A stretch of 64,000 bases of DNA from Bradyrhizobium sp. Ghvi (GTDB lineage: Bacteria; Pseudomonadota; Alphaproteobacteria; Rhizobiales; Xanthobacteraceae). Every line of letters starts with the position of its first letter. The stretch's first letter is position 1. The position numbers were made by a program, and so were the translations under genes. A model generated the notes under the pieces. The model did not search any database, was not told the DNA's origin, and was given only the letters and a program-made list of their open reading frames with translations. Where the stretch lies: positions 370,987-434,986 of the forward strand of contig NZ_FOVU01000004.1 of NCBI RefSeq assembly GCF_900115265.1, written 5' to 3'. Below are positions 40,590 through 49,509 of the stretch, in pieces.

Positions 40590-43298
40590 ATGGAGTCCGG
40601 TTCCGCCCCAATGCCCGTCGAAACGCCACCGAATCCGCCGCCGAAGCGATCATTTTCGCTGTCGATCGGCCAGATGACGTTCGGCAGCTTCATCCTGGTG
40701 CTGGCGGTGATCATCGTCACCTCGACCGCCAGCGTGATCGCGATCCGGCATATCGATGCCACCTTCGCCGAGCTTCAGCGGCTGCAAAGCGTCGGCGATC
40801 TTGCCGAAGACATCGACCGCCGCATGAACGATTTGCGGCTCGCCGCGCGTGACTTCGTCACCGATCCCGGCGCGGGCATCCAGTTCAAGCAGGTCGGCGA
40901 GGCCGCCTCGACCCTGAGCGAGATCCTCAAGAAGACCCGCATCGAGCTCGCCCCCGAACAGCAGGACATGATCGACGGGGTTTCCGAGCGCTTGGCGACT
41001 TACCGCAGCGGGCTGGAGCGGATTTCGACCCTGATCGATCGCCGTGCGCAGTTGCTCGCCGGGTTGCCGCCGCTGCGCGACCAGTTCGATGCGGCGGTCT
41101 CCGAAAGCGGGGATCGTGATCTCGCCGCTCGGCTGTCGGAGGCGCAGAGCCGGATTGCGCTCGGGCTGCTCGCGCGCAATCCATCTGCTGCCGAGCAGGC
41201 CGCGCAGGGTATGCGGACGATGGATATTGCTGATGGCAAGTTGAAATCGGCCGTGAACAATTACGCCGAGGCCATCATTGCAGTCGCCGTCCGCGAACGG
41301 CAGATCGCCGATATCGACCGCGAGGTGCTGGGAACGGAGGGGAGGCTGATCGGCCGCGTCACCGAATTGCTTCGTGACGTCAGCGACCGCCGTGGCCATG
41401 TGCTCTCGCGCGACTTCGCCCGAACGCTTGCGGAGGCGCGCTGGCAGAGCATCGTGCTCGGCAGCATGGGCGTGCTGATCGGCATCCTCGCGGCCGGGTT
41501 CGTGGTGCGGCGGACGGTGCGTCCGTTGGCCAAGATCGCGCGCTCCATCCGCGCGCTTGCGGCAGGCGAGAAGAACGCCTCGATCCCCTCGGCCGACCTC
41601 GGCAACGAGATCGGCGACATCGCGCGCGCCGCAGAGGTGTTTCGACGCGCGCTGGAGGAGGCCGACACGGCTCGTGAGGCGGCGGTGCGCGCGCTCACCG
41701 AGCAGCGGCTGGCCGAAGAGAGCTATCGCAAGCTGTTCGAGGGCTCGATCGACGGCATCTACGTGACGACGCCATCAGGCGATCTCCTCAACGCCAATCC
41801 GGCGCTGGCGCGGATGATGGGCTATGATAGCCCGCAGCACCTGATCGACAGCATCAGCGACATCGCTCACACCATCTACGTCGATCCCGCGGCGCGCGAG
41901 GAGTACCAGCGGCTGATGCACCGCGACGGCATGGTGCGCGAGTTCGAGTATCAGGTTCGCCAGCGCGGCGGCAACATCCTCTGGCTCTCCGATAGCGCGA
42001 CCGGCGTGCGGGACGAGCAGGGCAGGATCGTCCGCTACGAGGGCACGTTGCGCGACATCACCGATCAGAAGCGGGCGGAAGACGCCATCGCCGAAGGCCG
42101 GCGCCTGCTCCAGCAGGTCATCGACACCGTGCCTGCCGTCATCAACGTCAAGGACCGCAATCTTCGCTACGTGCTGATGAACCGCTACATGGCCGGCATC
42201 TTCGGTATCGAGCCCGGCGACGCCCTCGGCCGCACCACCGCGGATCTGATGTCGCGCTATGGCGCGGCGAAGACTGACGAGAACGACAAGCGCGTACTCA
42301 GCTTGCGCAAAGGTCTCGGCTTCTATGAGGAGGAGTACCAGGACGCCTCCGGCAACATGCGGCAATGGCTCGTCAACAAGCTGCCGCTGCTCGATGCCGC
42401 CGGCGAGATCGAGCGGATCGTCACCGTGGCGCTCGACATCGGCGAGCGCAAGCGGGGCGAGCAGGAGATGCGGAAAGCCAAGGATGCTGCCGAGACTGCG
42501 CTGCGCAATCTGCGCGAGACCCAGGCCTCGCTGATCGAAGCGGAGAAGCTCGCTGCGCTCGGACGCCTGGTCGCCGGCGTCGCCCACGAGGTCAATAATC
42601 CCGTCGGCATCAGCTTGACGGTTGCCTCTGCGCTCGAGCGCAAGACCGCGATGTTCAGCGCCGAGGTCGAGCGCGGCGAGCTTCGCCGCTCGACGCTCAA
42701 CGACTACCTCAACACCAGCCGAGATGCGTCCTCGCAGCTCGTCTCCAACCTCAATCGCGCGGCCGAGCTGATCCAGTCGTTCAAGCAGGTCGCGGCCGAC
42801 CGCAACTATTCGGACCAGCGCAGCTTCGATCTCGCCGATCTCACCGAGCAGGTGGTGATGAGCCTGCGTCCGGGTTTGCGCAAGCAGAACCTGACGCTCA
42901 ACGTCGAATGCCAGCCCAATTTGACCATGAATAGCTATCCCGGCCCGTACGGCCAGGTGCTGACCAATCTGTTCCTGAACTCGGTGGCGCACGCCTTCCC
43001 GGACGGGCGTCCGGGGACCATCGACATCAAGGTGCGCGAGAGCGGCAAGGACAATGTCGAGGTCATCGTCTCCGACAATGGTTGCGGCATGAGCCTCGAC
43101 GTGCGCCGCCGCGCCTTCGATCCGTTCTTCACGACGCGGCGGGACCAGGGTGGCACCGGCCTCGGGTTGCATATCGTCTACAGTATCGTCACCAACCGGC
43201 TTGGCGGGCGGCTCGACCTCGATTCCGAGCCAGGCGGTGGTACGCGTATCCAGATGATCCTGCCGCGCACTGCGCCGCTGGAGCAGGCCGCCGAATAG
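40590..43298 (+). CDS. PAS-domain sensor histidine kinase
   Basis: A 902-residue inner-membrane kinase. Domains in order: a cytoplasmic Pro-rich start, TM1 (residues ~29-51), a large helical periplasmic region (~52-285), TM2 (~290-312), HAMP (~312-365), a PAS/PAC unit (~385-505), a second PAS (~510-630), the dimerisation box with AHEVNNP (phospho-acceptor His666), then HATPase (N-box LNSVAHAFPDG, DNGCGMS, TGLGLHIV). No receiver domain is fused and no response-regulator gene is adjacent, so it is an orphan kinase. The signal is unknown. Confidence 0.93.
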   Translation: MESGSAPMPVETPPNPPPKRSFSLSIGQMTFGSFILVLAVIIVTSTASVIAIRHIDATFAELQRLQSVGDLAEDIDRRMNDLRLAARDFVTDPGAGIQFKQVGEAASTLSEILKKTRIELAPEQQDMIDGVSERLATYRSGLERISTLIDRRAQLLAGLPPLRDQFDAAVSESGDRDLAARLSEAQSRIALGLLARNPSAAEQAAQGMRTMDIADGKLKSAVNNYAEAIIAVAVRERQIADIDREVLGTEGRLIGRVTELLRDVSDRRGHVLSRDFARTLAEARWQSIVLGSMGVLIGILAAGFVVRRTVRPLAKIARSIRALAAGEKNASIPSADLGNEIGDIARAAEVFRRALEEADTAREAAVRALTEQRLAEESYRKLFEGSIDGIYVTTPSGDLLNANPALARMMGYDSPQHLIDSISDIAHTIYVDPAAREEYQRLMHRDGMVREFEYQVRQRGGNILWLSDSATGVRDEQGRIVRYEGTLRDITDQKRAEDAIAEGRRLLQQVIDTVPAVINVKDRNLRYVLMNRYMAGIFGIEPGDALGRTTADLMSRYGAAKTDENDKRVLSLRKGLGFYEEEYQDASGNMRQWLVNKLPLLDAAGEIERIVTVALDIGERKRGEQEMRKAKDAAETALRNLRETQASLIEAEKLAALGRLVAGVAHEVNNPVGISLTVASALERKTAMFSAEVERGELRRSTLNDYLNTSRDASSQLVSNLNRAAELIQSFKQVAADRNYSDQRSFDLADLTEQVVMSLRPGLRKQNLTLNVECQPNLTMNSYPGPYGQVLTNLFLNSVAHAFPDGRPGTIDIKVRESGKDNVEVIVSDNGCGMSLDVRRRAFDPFFTTRRDQGGTGLGLHIVYSIVTNRLGGRLDLDSEPGGGTRIQMILPRTAPLEQAAE

Positions 43299-43312
43299 CG
43301 TTTGCCTAAACT

Positions 43313-43666
43313 CTAGTCGACCTCTGCGAGCTTGTGCAGGGTGGCGCCGAAAATCAGGCTGGCCTTGCCGACCAGCGCGGTGCCGGTCATCTCTGCGCGG
43401 GTGTCCGTGTAGGTCCCGCTCACGCCGATGCCGACCGGGGCAGGGCCGCCGAACAGCGGATTATCATCGCCCCGCGGCGAGGTGTGCCGTTGCACCAGCA
43501 CCTCGCCTTTGAAGGTGTGCTCGTCCTTCACGACGTAGCTGCCGGTGTAATAGAGGTAGGCATCGCCGCCAACGATCTTGCCGTCGCGAAAAACAATCAC
43601 GCCGCTACCCTTGCCGACTCGACCATCGAGCAGGCTCACGTGAATCGAATAGAGGCCGTTCTTCAT
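43313..43666 (-). CDS. GrlR-family regulatory-like protein
   Basis: A 117-residue small beta-rich protein resembling GrlR/T3LIE-type regulators: MKNGLYSIHVSLLDGRVGKG, GSGVIVFRDGKIVGGDAY, YYTGSYVVKDEHTFKG and DTRAEMTGTALVGKASLIF. In E. coli GrlR represses a type III secretion activator; in rhizobia such genes are common and unstudied. No type III genes are nearby. Confidence 0.8.
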   Translation of the reverse strand: MKNGLYSIHVSLLDGRVGKGSGVIVFRDGKIVGGDAYLYYTGSYVVKDEHTFKGEVLVQRHTSPRGDDNPLFGGPAPVGIGVSGTYTDTRAEMTGTALVGKASLIFGATLHKLAEVD

Positions 43667-43923
43667 AACGTCCCGTCCGCCGGCCGCGGTCGCCCATTGG
43701 CGTAACCGGTGAAGCTTTTATGCCAAAGCGTGATCCCTCGCGCAACGCGTTACTGGCAGGGAGGTCGTGCGCCCTTTGGGCCGACCGTAATTGTCCCGTC
43801 TTGTCTGTGACGCTGACATGACGATCTGATCATGCAGCGAGGCCAGTCGTTGCGAATCAGAGTTGGCCCGCGAAATGCATAACCATTGTTGCACTGGCCG
43901 CGGGGTGCTGGAGCAAGACGAAC

Positions 43924-44421
43924 GTGAGCAACTGGATCGATTCCGGCGGCAATGAGCCGCGTCTGTACAGTGCGCGTCCCACGAATTGCGAAACACAACG
44001 ACGGAGTATTGGCCGTCCCAAACGGTGGCGAAGCGCGGCAGGTCTTGCTTGGGCGTTGACGCTGATCGCGCTGCTTGCCCCTCGTGGGCACGCACGCGAC
44101 CGCGGCCAGTTCGTCAACACCAACGCCGAGCTGAAGGCCTGGTTCGACGGCTTGCGCAGCGGCAAGGGGCCGTGCTGCTCGGATGCCGACGGTTCGGCGA
44201 TCTCGGACTCCGATTGGGAGAGCAAGGACGGGCACTATCGTGTCCGCATCCCGCGCCTCGGCTACGCGATCGAAGGCAAACAGCAGGAGCTGGTCTGGGT
44301 CGACGTGCCCGAGGAGGCGGTGATCTCGGAGCCCAATCGGGTCGGTCGTACCATGGTATGGCCGATCTACGGCTATATGGGCGTGACCATCCGCTGCTTT
44401 ATGCCGGGTAGTATGACTTAG
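43924..44421 (+). CDS. Secreted/membrane-anchored protein of unknown function
   Basis: A 165-residue product with a basic N-terminus, a hydrophobic segment (AAGLAWALTLIALLAPRGHA, residues ~38-57) that can act as a signal anchor, and a soluble domain with GKGPCCSDADGSAISDSDWE and RIPRLGYAIEG. GTG 43924 is the only start in frame that keeps the signal. Two Cys next to each other (CC) hint at metal or disulphide. No family recognised. Confidence 0.65.
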   Translation: MSNWIDSGGNEPRLYSARPTNCETQRRSIGRPKRWRSAAGLAWALTLIALLAPRGHARDRGQFVNTNAELKAWFDGLRSGKGPCCSDADGSAISDSDWESKDGHYRVRIPRLGYAIEGKQQELVWVDVPEEAVISEPNRVGRTMVWPIYGYMGVTIRCFMPGSMT

Positions 44422-44459
44422 CGCGGCAACACGCCGGTCCGGCGCGTTTAGGGTCCGCG

Positions 44460-44846
44460 TCAGCTGTATTTCTTGTCGCGCTCGAGCAGCTCAATGGAGA
44501 TGCCCTCGGGACCGCGGATAAAGCAGACGCGGACGCCGGGCCGGATCGTGGTCGGCTCCCGCGTGAAGATCACGCCCTTGGCCTTGATCTCGGCGGCGAC
44601 GGCATCGATGTCTTTCACCGTGAGCCCGAAATGGTCGAGGCCCTGATGGGGGTGCGGGGGTGGCGGGCTGACTTCGCTGTCGCCGTCCAGCGGCGCGATG
44701 AATATCCTTGCACCGCCGAGATTGACGTCGATGCGCCCCGGCGCGTGCACAATCTCGCCGCCGAGGATATCCCGCAGCCAGATCGCAGTCGCTTCCGGAT
44801 CGGGGCTGCGCAGATGGACGTGATCCCAGGTGACGACGACTGGCAT
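44460..44846 (-). CDS. VOC (glyoxalase/bleomycin-resistance) superfamily protein
   Basis: A 128-residue single VOC-domain protein: TWDHVHLRSPDPEATAIWLR (His metal ligand), GLDHFGLTVKDIDAVAAEIK (second His) and RVCFIRGPEGISIELLER (Glu). The ligand pattern fits a metal-dependent glyoxalase-like or dioxygenase-like fold. The substrate is unknown. Confidence 0.88.
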   Translation of the reverse strand: MPVVVTWDHVHLRSPDPEATAIWLRDILGGEIVHAPGRIDVNLGGARIFIAPLDGDSEVSPPPPHPHQGLDHFGLTVKDIDAVAAEIKAKGVIFTREPTTIRPGVRVCFIRGPEGISIELLERDKKYS

Positions 44847-44999
44847 TTCAATTCCTTCCCGACAGGAGCTTGGCGATGTTGCACCGCATGTTAGCGATCC
44901 TGATCGACAATCGCCACCAGTGCTCCTATCCGAGATTCGCGCGCTTGCGGGAACCTTGGTCCGTGTGGTGGATTGAAGAAGGAGGCGGGTGACGCACTG

Positions 45000-45554
45000 A
45001 TGCGCGCAGGGCTTGGTCAGATCGGACTGGGAAGCTTCGCAAGGAAGAGCGAGGATTGCCTGCGGCCCGGGCGCGGAAGCATTTGGTTCCAGCGAGGGGT
45101 TTTGTGGCTGCTGGCGGCAATCTTAGTTGGCGGTGCCGTTTGGTTGCTGATGCCGCCGTCCGAGGCCAACGTCGCGCCAACCAGGCCGGTGAAATTGGCG
45201 TTGGCAAGTGTCGAACCGCCTTCCCCCACAACTGTCTCGAATACCTCCGCTGCGGAGGTCGCCAGTCTCGACCGGATGAGGATCTCGTCGCAGACTTGGC
45301 GCCGCGGCGGGCTCGGCTCGAAAGCGCTGGTGACCTTCACCCTCCGAAATGACAACGATTATGCCATAAAGGATGTCGAGATCGTCTGCGCTTTCACGCG
45401 ACGCGACGGCAGCCATCTGACCGACCGCAGTCGTGTGCTGACCGACACCGTCGGCATGAAGAGCCGCAAGACCTTTGCACGCGTCCCCGTCGGATTCGTC
45501 AACGTGAACGCCGATCAGGCGAAGTGTTCGCTGGTCACGGCGCGACGCGTCTAA
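45000..45554 (+). CDS. Membrane-anchored protein of unknown function
   Basis: A 184-residue protein with one membrane segment (RGVLWLLAAILVGGAVWLLM, about residues 31-50), a Ser/Pro/Thr-rich linker and a periplasmic domain with beta-rich SKALVTFTLRNDNDYAIKDV and a C-terminus containing two Cys (VCAFT, KCSLV). The last domain is reminiscent of a small FxLYD-like fold (NDNDYAIKDVEIVC). ATG 45000 is chosen, as it follows ggagg, although the spacing is long. Confidence 0.65.
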   Translation: MRAGLGQIGLGSFARKSEDCLRPGRGSIWFQRGVLWLLAAILVGGAVWLLMPPSEANVAPTRPVKLALASVEPPSPTTVSNTSAAEVASLDRMRISSQTWRRGGLGSKALVTFTLRNDNDYAIKDVEIVCAFTRRDGSHLTDRSRVLTDTVGMKSRKTFARVPVGFVNVNADQAKCSLVTARRV

Positions 45555-45712
45555 GGGCTGCCTTTCCGCTAGCGGAAAAGTTACCGTCCTTGCCTCTTGG
45601 CCAAAATCTTGGCGTTGCCATTTGAACCAAAGGCTGGGCGCAGGAACCAATTAAAGGATCGCCGGTTAAGGCGAAAAGCCCACGCGGGGATGCGGGGGGC
45701 GGAGCGTGGCCA

Positions 45713-46171
45713 ATGCCCATCTTTCGGTATTTCATCTTCGTTGGTGGAGCGCTGCTCGCACTGTTGTTCGCAGCTAATTTCGTCTGGCCTGCGTTGCCGG
45801 CGCCGCAGGCTGTTGCAAGTACAGGCTATGACCAGCCACTGATCCGGATTCGATCCGACCGTCATCTGCCCGATCGTGTGGTGCTCGACACCAGCCAGCC
45901 GACCATTGCCGCGCCCGTGGTCGAGACGGCGGCCGTCGCACCGGCCCAGCCGCCGGCGCAGGCAGATGTGCTGGCCGACATGTCTGCGAAGGCGCGGGTG
46001 CGCGAGACATTCGCCCAACTCACGCCGAAGGCCGGTGCCAAGCCGCAGGTTCAGGCCCCGGCTCAGCCCAGGCGCAGGGTGGCACGGACGCATCCGGCAC
46101 CGCAGCGCGGCCAGCCGATGATGCTGGTCGCACAGCAGCCGCATTTCGGCCTTTTCAACACGACTTGGTAG
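45713..46171 (+). CDS. Secreted Ala/Pro-rich protein
   Basis: A 152-residue protein with a hydrophobic N-terminus (MPIFRYFIFVGGALLALLFAANF) followed by a periplasmic, low-complexity Ala/Pro/Gln region and a basic C-terminus. It is probably bound to the inner membrane by the uncleaved signal. It is the last chromosomal gene before tRNA-Arg. No family recognised. Confidence 0.65.
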   Translation: MPIFRYFIFVGGALLALLFAANFVWPALPAPQAVASTGYDQPLIRIRSDRHLPDRVVLDTSQPTIAAPVVETAAVAPAQPPAQADVLADMSAKARVRETFAQLTPKAGAKPQVQAPAQPRRRVARTHPAPQRGQPMMLVAQQPHFGLFNTTW

Positions 46172-46182
46172 CTGCGCCTTTG

Positions 46183-46212
46183 CCGCCTCGATTCAGGCGG
46201 AGAGGGCTTTTT
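46183..46212 (+). terminator. Terminator-like hairpin before tRNA-Arg
   Basis: The stem CCGCCT / AGGCGG with a 6-nt loop is followed seven bases later by TTTTT (46208-46212), 12 nt after the preceding stop. Confidence 0.5.
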
Positions 46213-46320
46213 ATTGTCCGTCCGCTCTGCTAATTCGAACCGATCCGAACGTCGCCGACGTGCTGGCCTGCCCGTGGATGACCATGACGCTTCGGTTACG
46301 GCCCAACTCCCGGGGCCAGG

Positions 46321-46397
46321 GCGCTCGTAGCTCAGCTGGATAGAGCATCGGATTTCGATTCCGAGGGTCGGAGGTTCGAATCCTTCCGAGCGCGCCA
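46321..46397 (+). tRNA. tRNA-Arg(TCG)
   Basis: A 77-nt cloverleaf. The acceptor stem is GCGCTCG / CGAGCGC with discriminator G and encoded CCA (46395-46397). The anticodon stem TCGGA / TCCGA closes a loop TTTCGAT, anticodon TCG at 46355-46357. The T-arm is GAGGTTCGAATCCTT-type. The D-arm has GCTC / GAGC. It decodes CGA. Its 3' end abuts an integrase gene, so it is the attachment locus of the element that follows. Confidence 0.95.
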
Positions 46398-46413
46398 TCT
46401 AATCCATTGAACA
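46360..46413. other. Probable left attachment junction (att) of the integrative element
   Basis: The tRNA 3' half and the 16 nt up to the integrase stop are where a tRNA-targeting integrase would have its core identity block. The intact tRNA shows that the element restores the 3' end. No second copy of the tRNA 3' end was seen in the window, so the other junction lies beyond 64000. Confidence 0.45.
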
Positions 46414-47748
46414 TTAGGCGCTTTTCGAAATCGGCTGTTTTCCATTCTGAACGCCGTCCAACGCCTCATTCTGAACGTTTGTCGCCGCTTCGTTCGCCAG
46501 CGCCTCAGCGAGCACATGTGCATGCCGCTTGCGCGTCGCCGAGAGCATGCGCTTGGCGGTGCGCTTCGCGTAGCCCTCATAGGCCTTTTGGGTCTTGTGG
46601 GTGGAGAGGGCGCGCCCCTGACCGTCCGTTAGTTCCGCCTCCTCAAGCTCGGTCATCCCGCCATGCCGGCAGGCGTCCAGCGTGAAGTGCGGCGGCACGC
46701 CGTCGATCTTCTTGCGAAGCCGCGCGACGACATGGTTAAGCGAGCTATATATCCACGGCTTGGCCGTCCCCGCGTTGGGCTTCTCTTTTTTTGCTTTCTT
46801 GCCGATCTCCCGCAGGATCATCGGCACGCCGAGCTTCGGCAGCTTTGCCAGCACCTCCTCAGCGTCGGCATAGAACAGCACTAGACCTTCAGCGGTACGC
46901 TCCTCGAGCGGGTGGGGCGCAACAGTACCTGTCTTGTGGTGCTCCACGTTGATGATTGTGGGTGCAGTTGGCGAGCGGTAGTCCGACCATTTGATGCAGC
47001 CAGCAACGACGTTCTCCGGGCGCTGGAGCCATTCGAAACAAATGACCGCTGTTGCCGCCACTTCCGGATAGCCCGCATCAATTGCGCCCCAGGCGAATGC
47101 ATAAACCTCGTCCCTGGTCACAGCGAGCTTCTTACCCTTTGGGCGGACCTTTAGGGTAACTCCCGTCCATGGATTTGGCACGTCTCTATCGAACTCGTCG
47201 GGGAAGAGACGGTGCACCACACGCCACGCCTTGCGGCACAATCCGATTAGCTTCTCGCCGGTGCGCAGGCGTAACGTGCCCTTCAGGTCCTTCTTGCCTG
47301 TGCCTTCCAGGAACTTGTCATACAGCTTGTCCGCTGCCCGCGGCGTAATCATCCGGGCCGGACGGCTGCCAACGCGATCACCATTCTTGGTCTTGATGTC
47401 GCATATCTGCTCCATGGCCCACTCGTAGTCGCTGCGTGAGCGCTGGGCGACCTTCTCCAAATAAGCCTTGCTGATCTTGTATTCTCGGAAAAGCCAATCG
47501 ACCGTACCGTATTTGGGAACGTTCGGACCGGGCGAGACAGGCTGGCCTTTGCGTGCCAAGTCCCATTCGTCGAACTGCTCATTCAGCGTCTTGGCCCGCT
47601 CCGTCATTTTCGCGAAGTCGCTGCCAAGCGGCTCGTTCAAGATCGGGCATTCAAGCTTCCGATATTTTGTCGGAACGTTGTAGTAGAAGGCGAGGGTGCC
47701 TCTCGCGAGCCGCTTAGGGATGACGTGCCGAGGGAGAGCCACGGTCAC
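46414..47748 (-). CDS. Tyrosine site-specific integrase
   Basis: A 444-residue phage-type tyrosine recombinase. The catalytic domain shows an arginine in WLQRPENV and the RHGGMTELEEAEL block. The nucleophile Tyr is likely in HKTQKAYEGYAKRT. Its stop is 17 nt from the tRNA-Arg 3' end. GTG 47748 follows cgaggag and overlaps the preceding gene by GTGA; longer upstream starts read through that gene and are rejected. It integrates and, with an excisionase, excises the element at tRNA-Arg. Confidence 0.92.
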   Translation of the reverse strand: MTVALPRHVIPKRLARGTLAFYYNVPTKYRKLECPILNEPLGSDFAKMTERAKTLNEQFDEWDLARKGQPVSPGPNVPKYGTVDWLFREYKISKAYLEKVAQRSRSDYEWAMEQICDIKTKNGDRVGSRPARMITPRAADKLYDKFLEGTGKKDLKGTLRLRTGEKLIGLCRKAWRVVHRLFPDEFDRDVPNPWTGVTLKVRPKGKKLAVTRDEVYAFAWGAIDAGYPEVAATAVICFEWLQRPENVVAGCIKWSDYRSPTAPTIINVEHHKTGTVAPHPLEERTAEGLVLFYADAEEVLAKLPKLGVPMILREIGKKAKKEKPNAGTAKPWIYSSLNHVVARLRKKIDGVPPHFTLDACRHGGMTELEEAELTDGQGRALSTHKTQKAYEGYAKRTAKRMLSATRKRHAHVLAEALANEAATNVQNEALDGVQNGKQPISKSA

Positions 47749-47972
47749 AGCTCCTCGGCGAGGTCGCGGTGTCCGCCGTCCGGCGCTATTGCCATGTCCA
47801 GATCGTCCCTCAGCCATAGCCGCCTGCGTCCTTCCGCAACCCGTGGCAAAGGATACTCTTTGCCCACGCGCCTCAGGAAGGCCTCTGCTGAGGCTTCCCC
47901 ACAATACCCTGCGGCCAATTCAACGGGCATGCGCCGGGGCCATGAGCCAGCAGGTATCGCTGCCGGCCTCAT
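47745..47972 (-). CDS. AlpA/excisionase-like DNA-binding protein
   Basis: A 75-residue protein. ELAAGYCGEASAEAFLRRVG, then YPLPRVAEGRRRLWLRDDLD is the pattern of AlpA-like winged HTH proteins adjacent to phage integrases. Start ATG 47972 is preceded by aggaggg. It overlaps both neighbours by 4 nt (start with prim-pol stop, stop with integrase start). It is likely the directionality factor. Confidence 0.85.
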   Translation of the reverse strand: MRPAAIPAGSWPRRMPVELAAGYCGEASAEAFLRRVGKEYPLPRVAEGRRRLWLRDDLDMAIAPDGGHRDLAEEL

Positions 47973-49087
47973 GCTGCCCTCCTGTGCTCTGCCGAACCGG
48001 TTTGGCAATGGCCTATCGATTTCGATAGGCTATCCTCAATAACACTTCCCCTACACCTCTTAGGGCCAGGGGCCTCAAGACCCGTGGCATGGCCTACTGA
48101 TTTCGATAGGCCATTGCCAGATTGTGAGGTGTTCCACCGATAAAGGGCGGCACATCCTCGGGCGGGTGGCCGGATCATTTCGATCCTGCCTATCACCTGC
48201 AACGCCTTACGGCAGCGACGCAGCTGAGGAAGCGACCACCCAAGCTTCTCCGCCAAGCCGTCGGCAATCAGGAATTTGGACGTCGGGGAGTTCTGTGCCC
48301 TGAGCCAGGCGAGCAAGGTCAGCAAATGCGGATCGCTTGCCATCTCCAAGGTCTCCTCGATCGTCAAAAAGGCCCCGATCTGCCCGAACCTGTTTCGGCC
48401 GCGCTCTGTCGCTGACCACGCTGAGCGAGCAGCCTTGACGACCTCGTCGGCAGCGAGAGGAGGATTCAGCGACTGGCAATTGAAGGTTTCGGCGACGTCT
48501 AATAGAGCGGCGAAATCGTCGCATGAACGGCATTGCCGCATGCAATGCTTCCACAGGGCATCGTTGCGGCGCCCCATTGAGATCACTTCCGCATTCGCTT
48601 CTGCGACGAAGTTCTGCAACGGAGGTAAACGATCGAGATCATCAAGGCTGCCGGCGATGATCTGGTAGTTCGATTTTGTGCCACGGCTGGGCGGAGCGAC
48701 TACAAAACCGCCGCCCAAAAAATCCACCGGAAGGCGCGGATCCGGGCGAATATGCCTTCGCTCGCCGTTGTGGCGGTACCAAGCTTGATAGTTGCCCGAT
48801 CCAGAGCGAACGACGAGCGGGGTTTTGCCGTGGCGCGTCATTGCGTACGCGAGAATGCGCTCATCTTTGGAATCGCAGTCCAGGACGGTGATTTTAGTTC
48901 TAGCCCCGAGCGCAAATCCAAACGCCTCTGCCTCGGGAAACTGTCTCGCGAGACGATCGCTGTAGGGACGTCCGGTCCGCAGATAGTTCTTTGCCATCGG
49001 CCTTTTCTGGCTGCCTTCGATGCGAACCGGGAAGGTGGCCAGGCCGTGCGCAGCATAAACGGGCTGCCATTCTGCGAACGTGCTCAA
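47969..49087 (-). CDS. Bifunctional DNA primase/polymerase (prim-pol) protein
   Basis: A 372-residue primase. The N-terminal ~190 residues are a prim-pol domain: TVLDCDSKDE supplies the acidic metal site, RSGSGNYQAWYRHNGE is the second motif (the usual His is not obvious and needs alignment), and VDFLGGGFVVAPPS is the third. The C-terminal part is helical with a winged-helix-like RRCRKALQVIGRI. It primes replication of the element. The TTG start at 49087 overlaps the preceding stop (TTGA). Confidence 0.88.
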   Translation of the reverse strand: MSTFAEWQPVYAAHGLATFPVRIEGSQKRPMAKNYLRTGRPYSDRLARQFPEAEAFGFALGARTKITVLDCDSKDERILAYAMTRHGKTPLVVRSGSGNYQAWYRHNGERRHIRPDPRLPVDFLGGGFVVAPPSRGTKSNYQIIAGSLDDLDRLPPLQNFVAEANAEVISMGRRNDALWKHCMRQCRSCDDFAALLDVAETFNCQSLNPPLAADEVVKAARSAWSATERGRNRFGQIGAFLTIEETLEMASDPHLLTLLAWLRAQNSPTSKFLIADGLAEKLGWSLPQLRRCRKALQVIGRIEMIRPPARGCAALYRWNTSQSGNGLSKSVGHATGLEAPGPKRCRGSVIEDSLSKSIGHCQTGSAEHRRAA

Positions 49088-49509
49088 GAGGCGCCCCCGT
49101 CAATCGCAGCGTCCGGGATAAGCGGGGGGGTAACCCCATCCGTATCCGTTCCCACCAGCAAATCCGTGGCGATCCAGGCGGTGGCGAAATGCGTGGATGT
49201 CCGGTTGCGCCGCCGTTCGCCACTTGGTTTGATCAGGCCCGCGTTTCGCAGCTCCGAAATCCTAGGGCGAGCTGAGAACGGACTGACCTGGAATCTGTCC
49301 GCGCATTCGTCCGCCGTCCACGTGAGGGGATGAGTTTCAAAGAAGTGTTTTGCGAATTTACCACGCAGATCTGCGGCTAGAGGCGCGATAGCGTTCGCCG
49401 ACTCCTCCGAAGTGCCGCCGCGTTCTTTCGCTCCTGGCCTGTCCGGATAGGGACCACACGCGAGATTCCAAATGTCTCGCACTAGCTGCTCTGGATCGAC
49501 TCTTTTCAT
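49084..49509 (-). CDS. Winged-helix DNA-binding protein
   Basis: A 141-residue protein with a winged-helix segment in the middle: TWTADECADRFQVSPFSARP, RISELRNAGLIKPSGERRR. It may regulate or help initiate element replication. Overlaps of 4 nt on both sides place it in the coupled operon. The family is not named. Confidence 0.75.
   Translation of the reverse strand: MKRVDPEQLVRDIWNLACGPYPDRPGAKERGGTSEESANAIAPLAADLRGKFAKHFFETHPLTWTADECADRFQVSPFSARPRISELRNAGLIKPSGERRRNRTSTHFATAWIATDLLVGTDTDGVTPPLIPDAAIDGGAS

Noticed and set aside
40370..40762. 130-residue minus-strand frame before the histidine kinase
   Set aside because: It overlaps the start of the kinase, has no Shine-Dalgarno and looks like a shadow.
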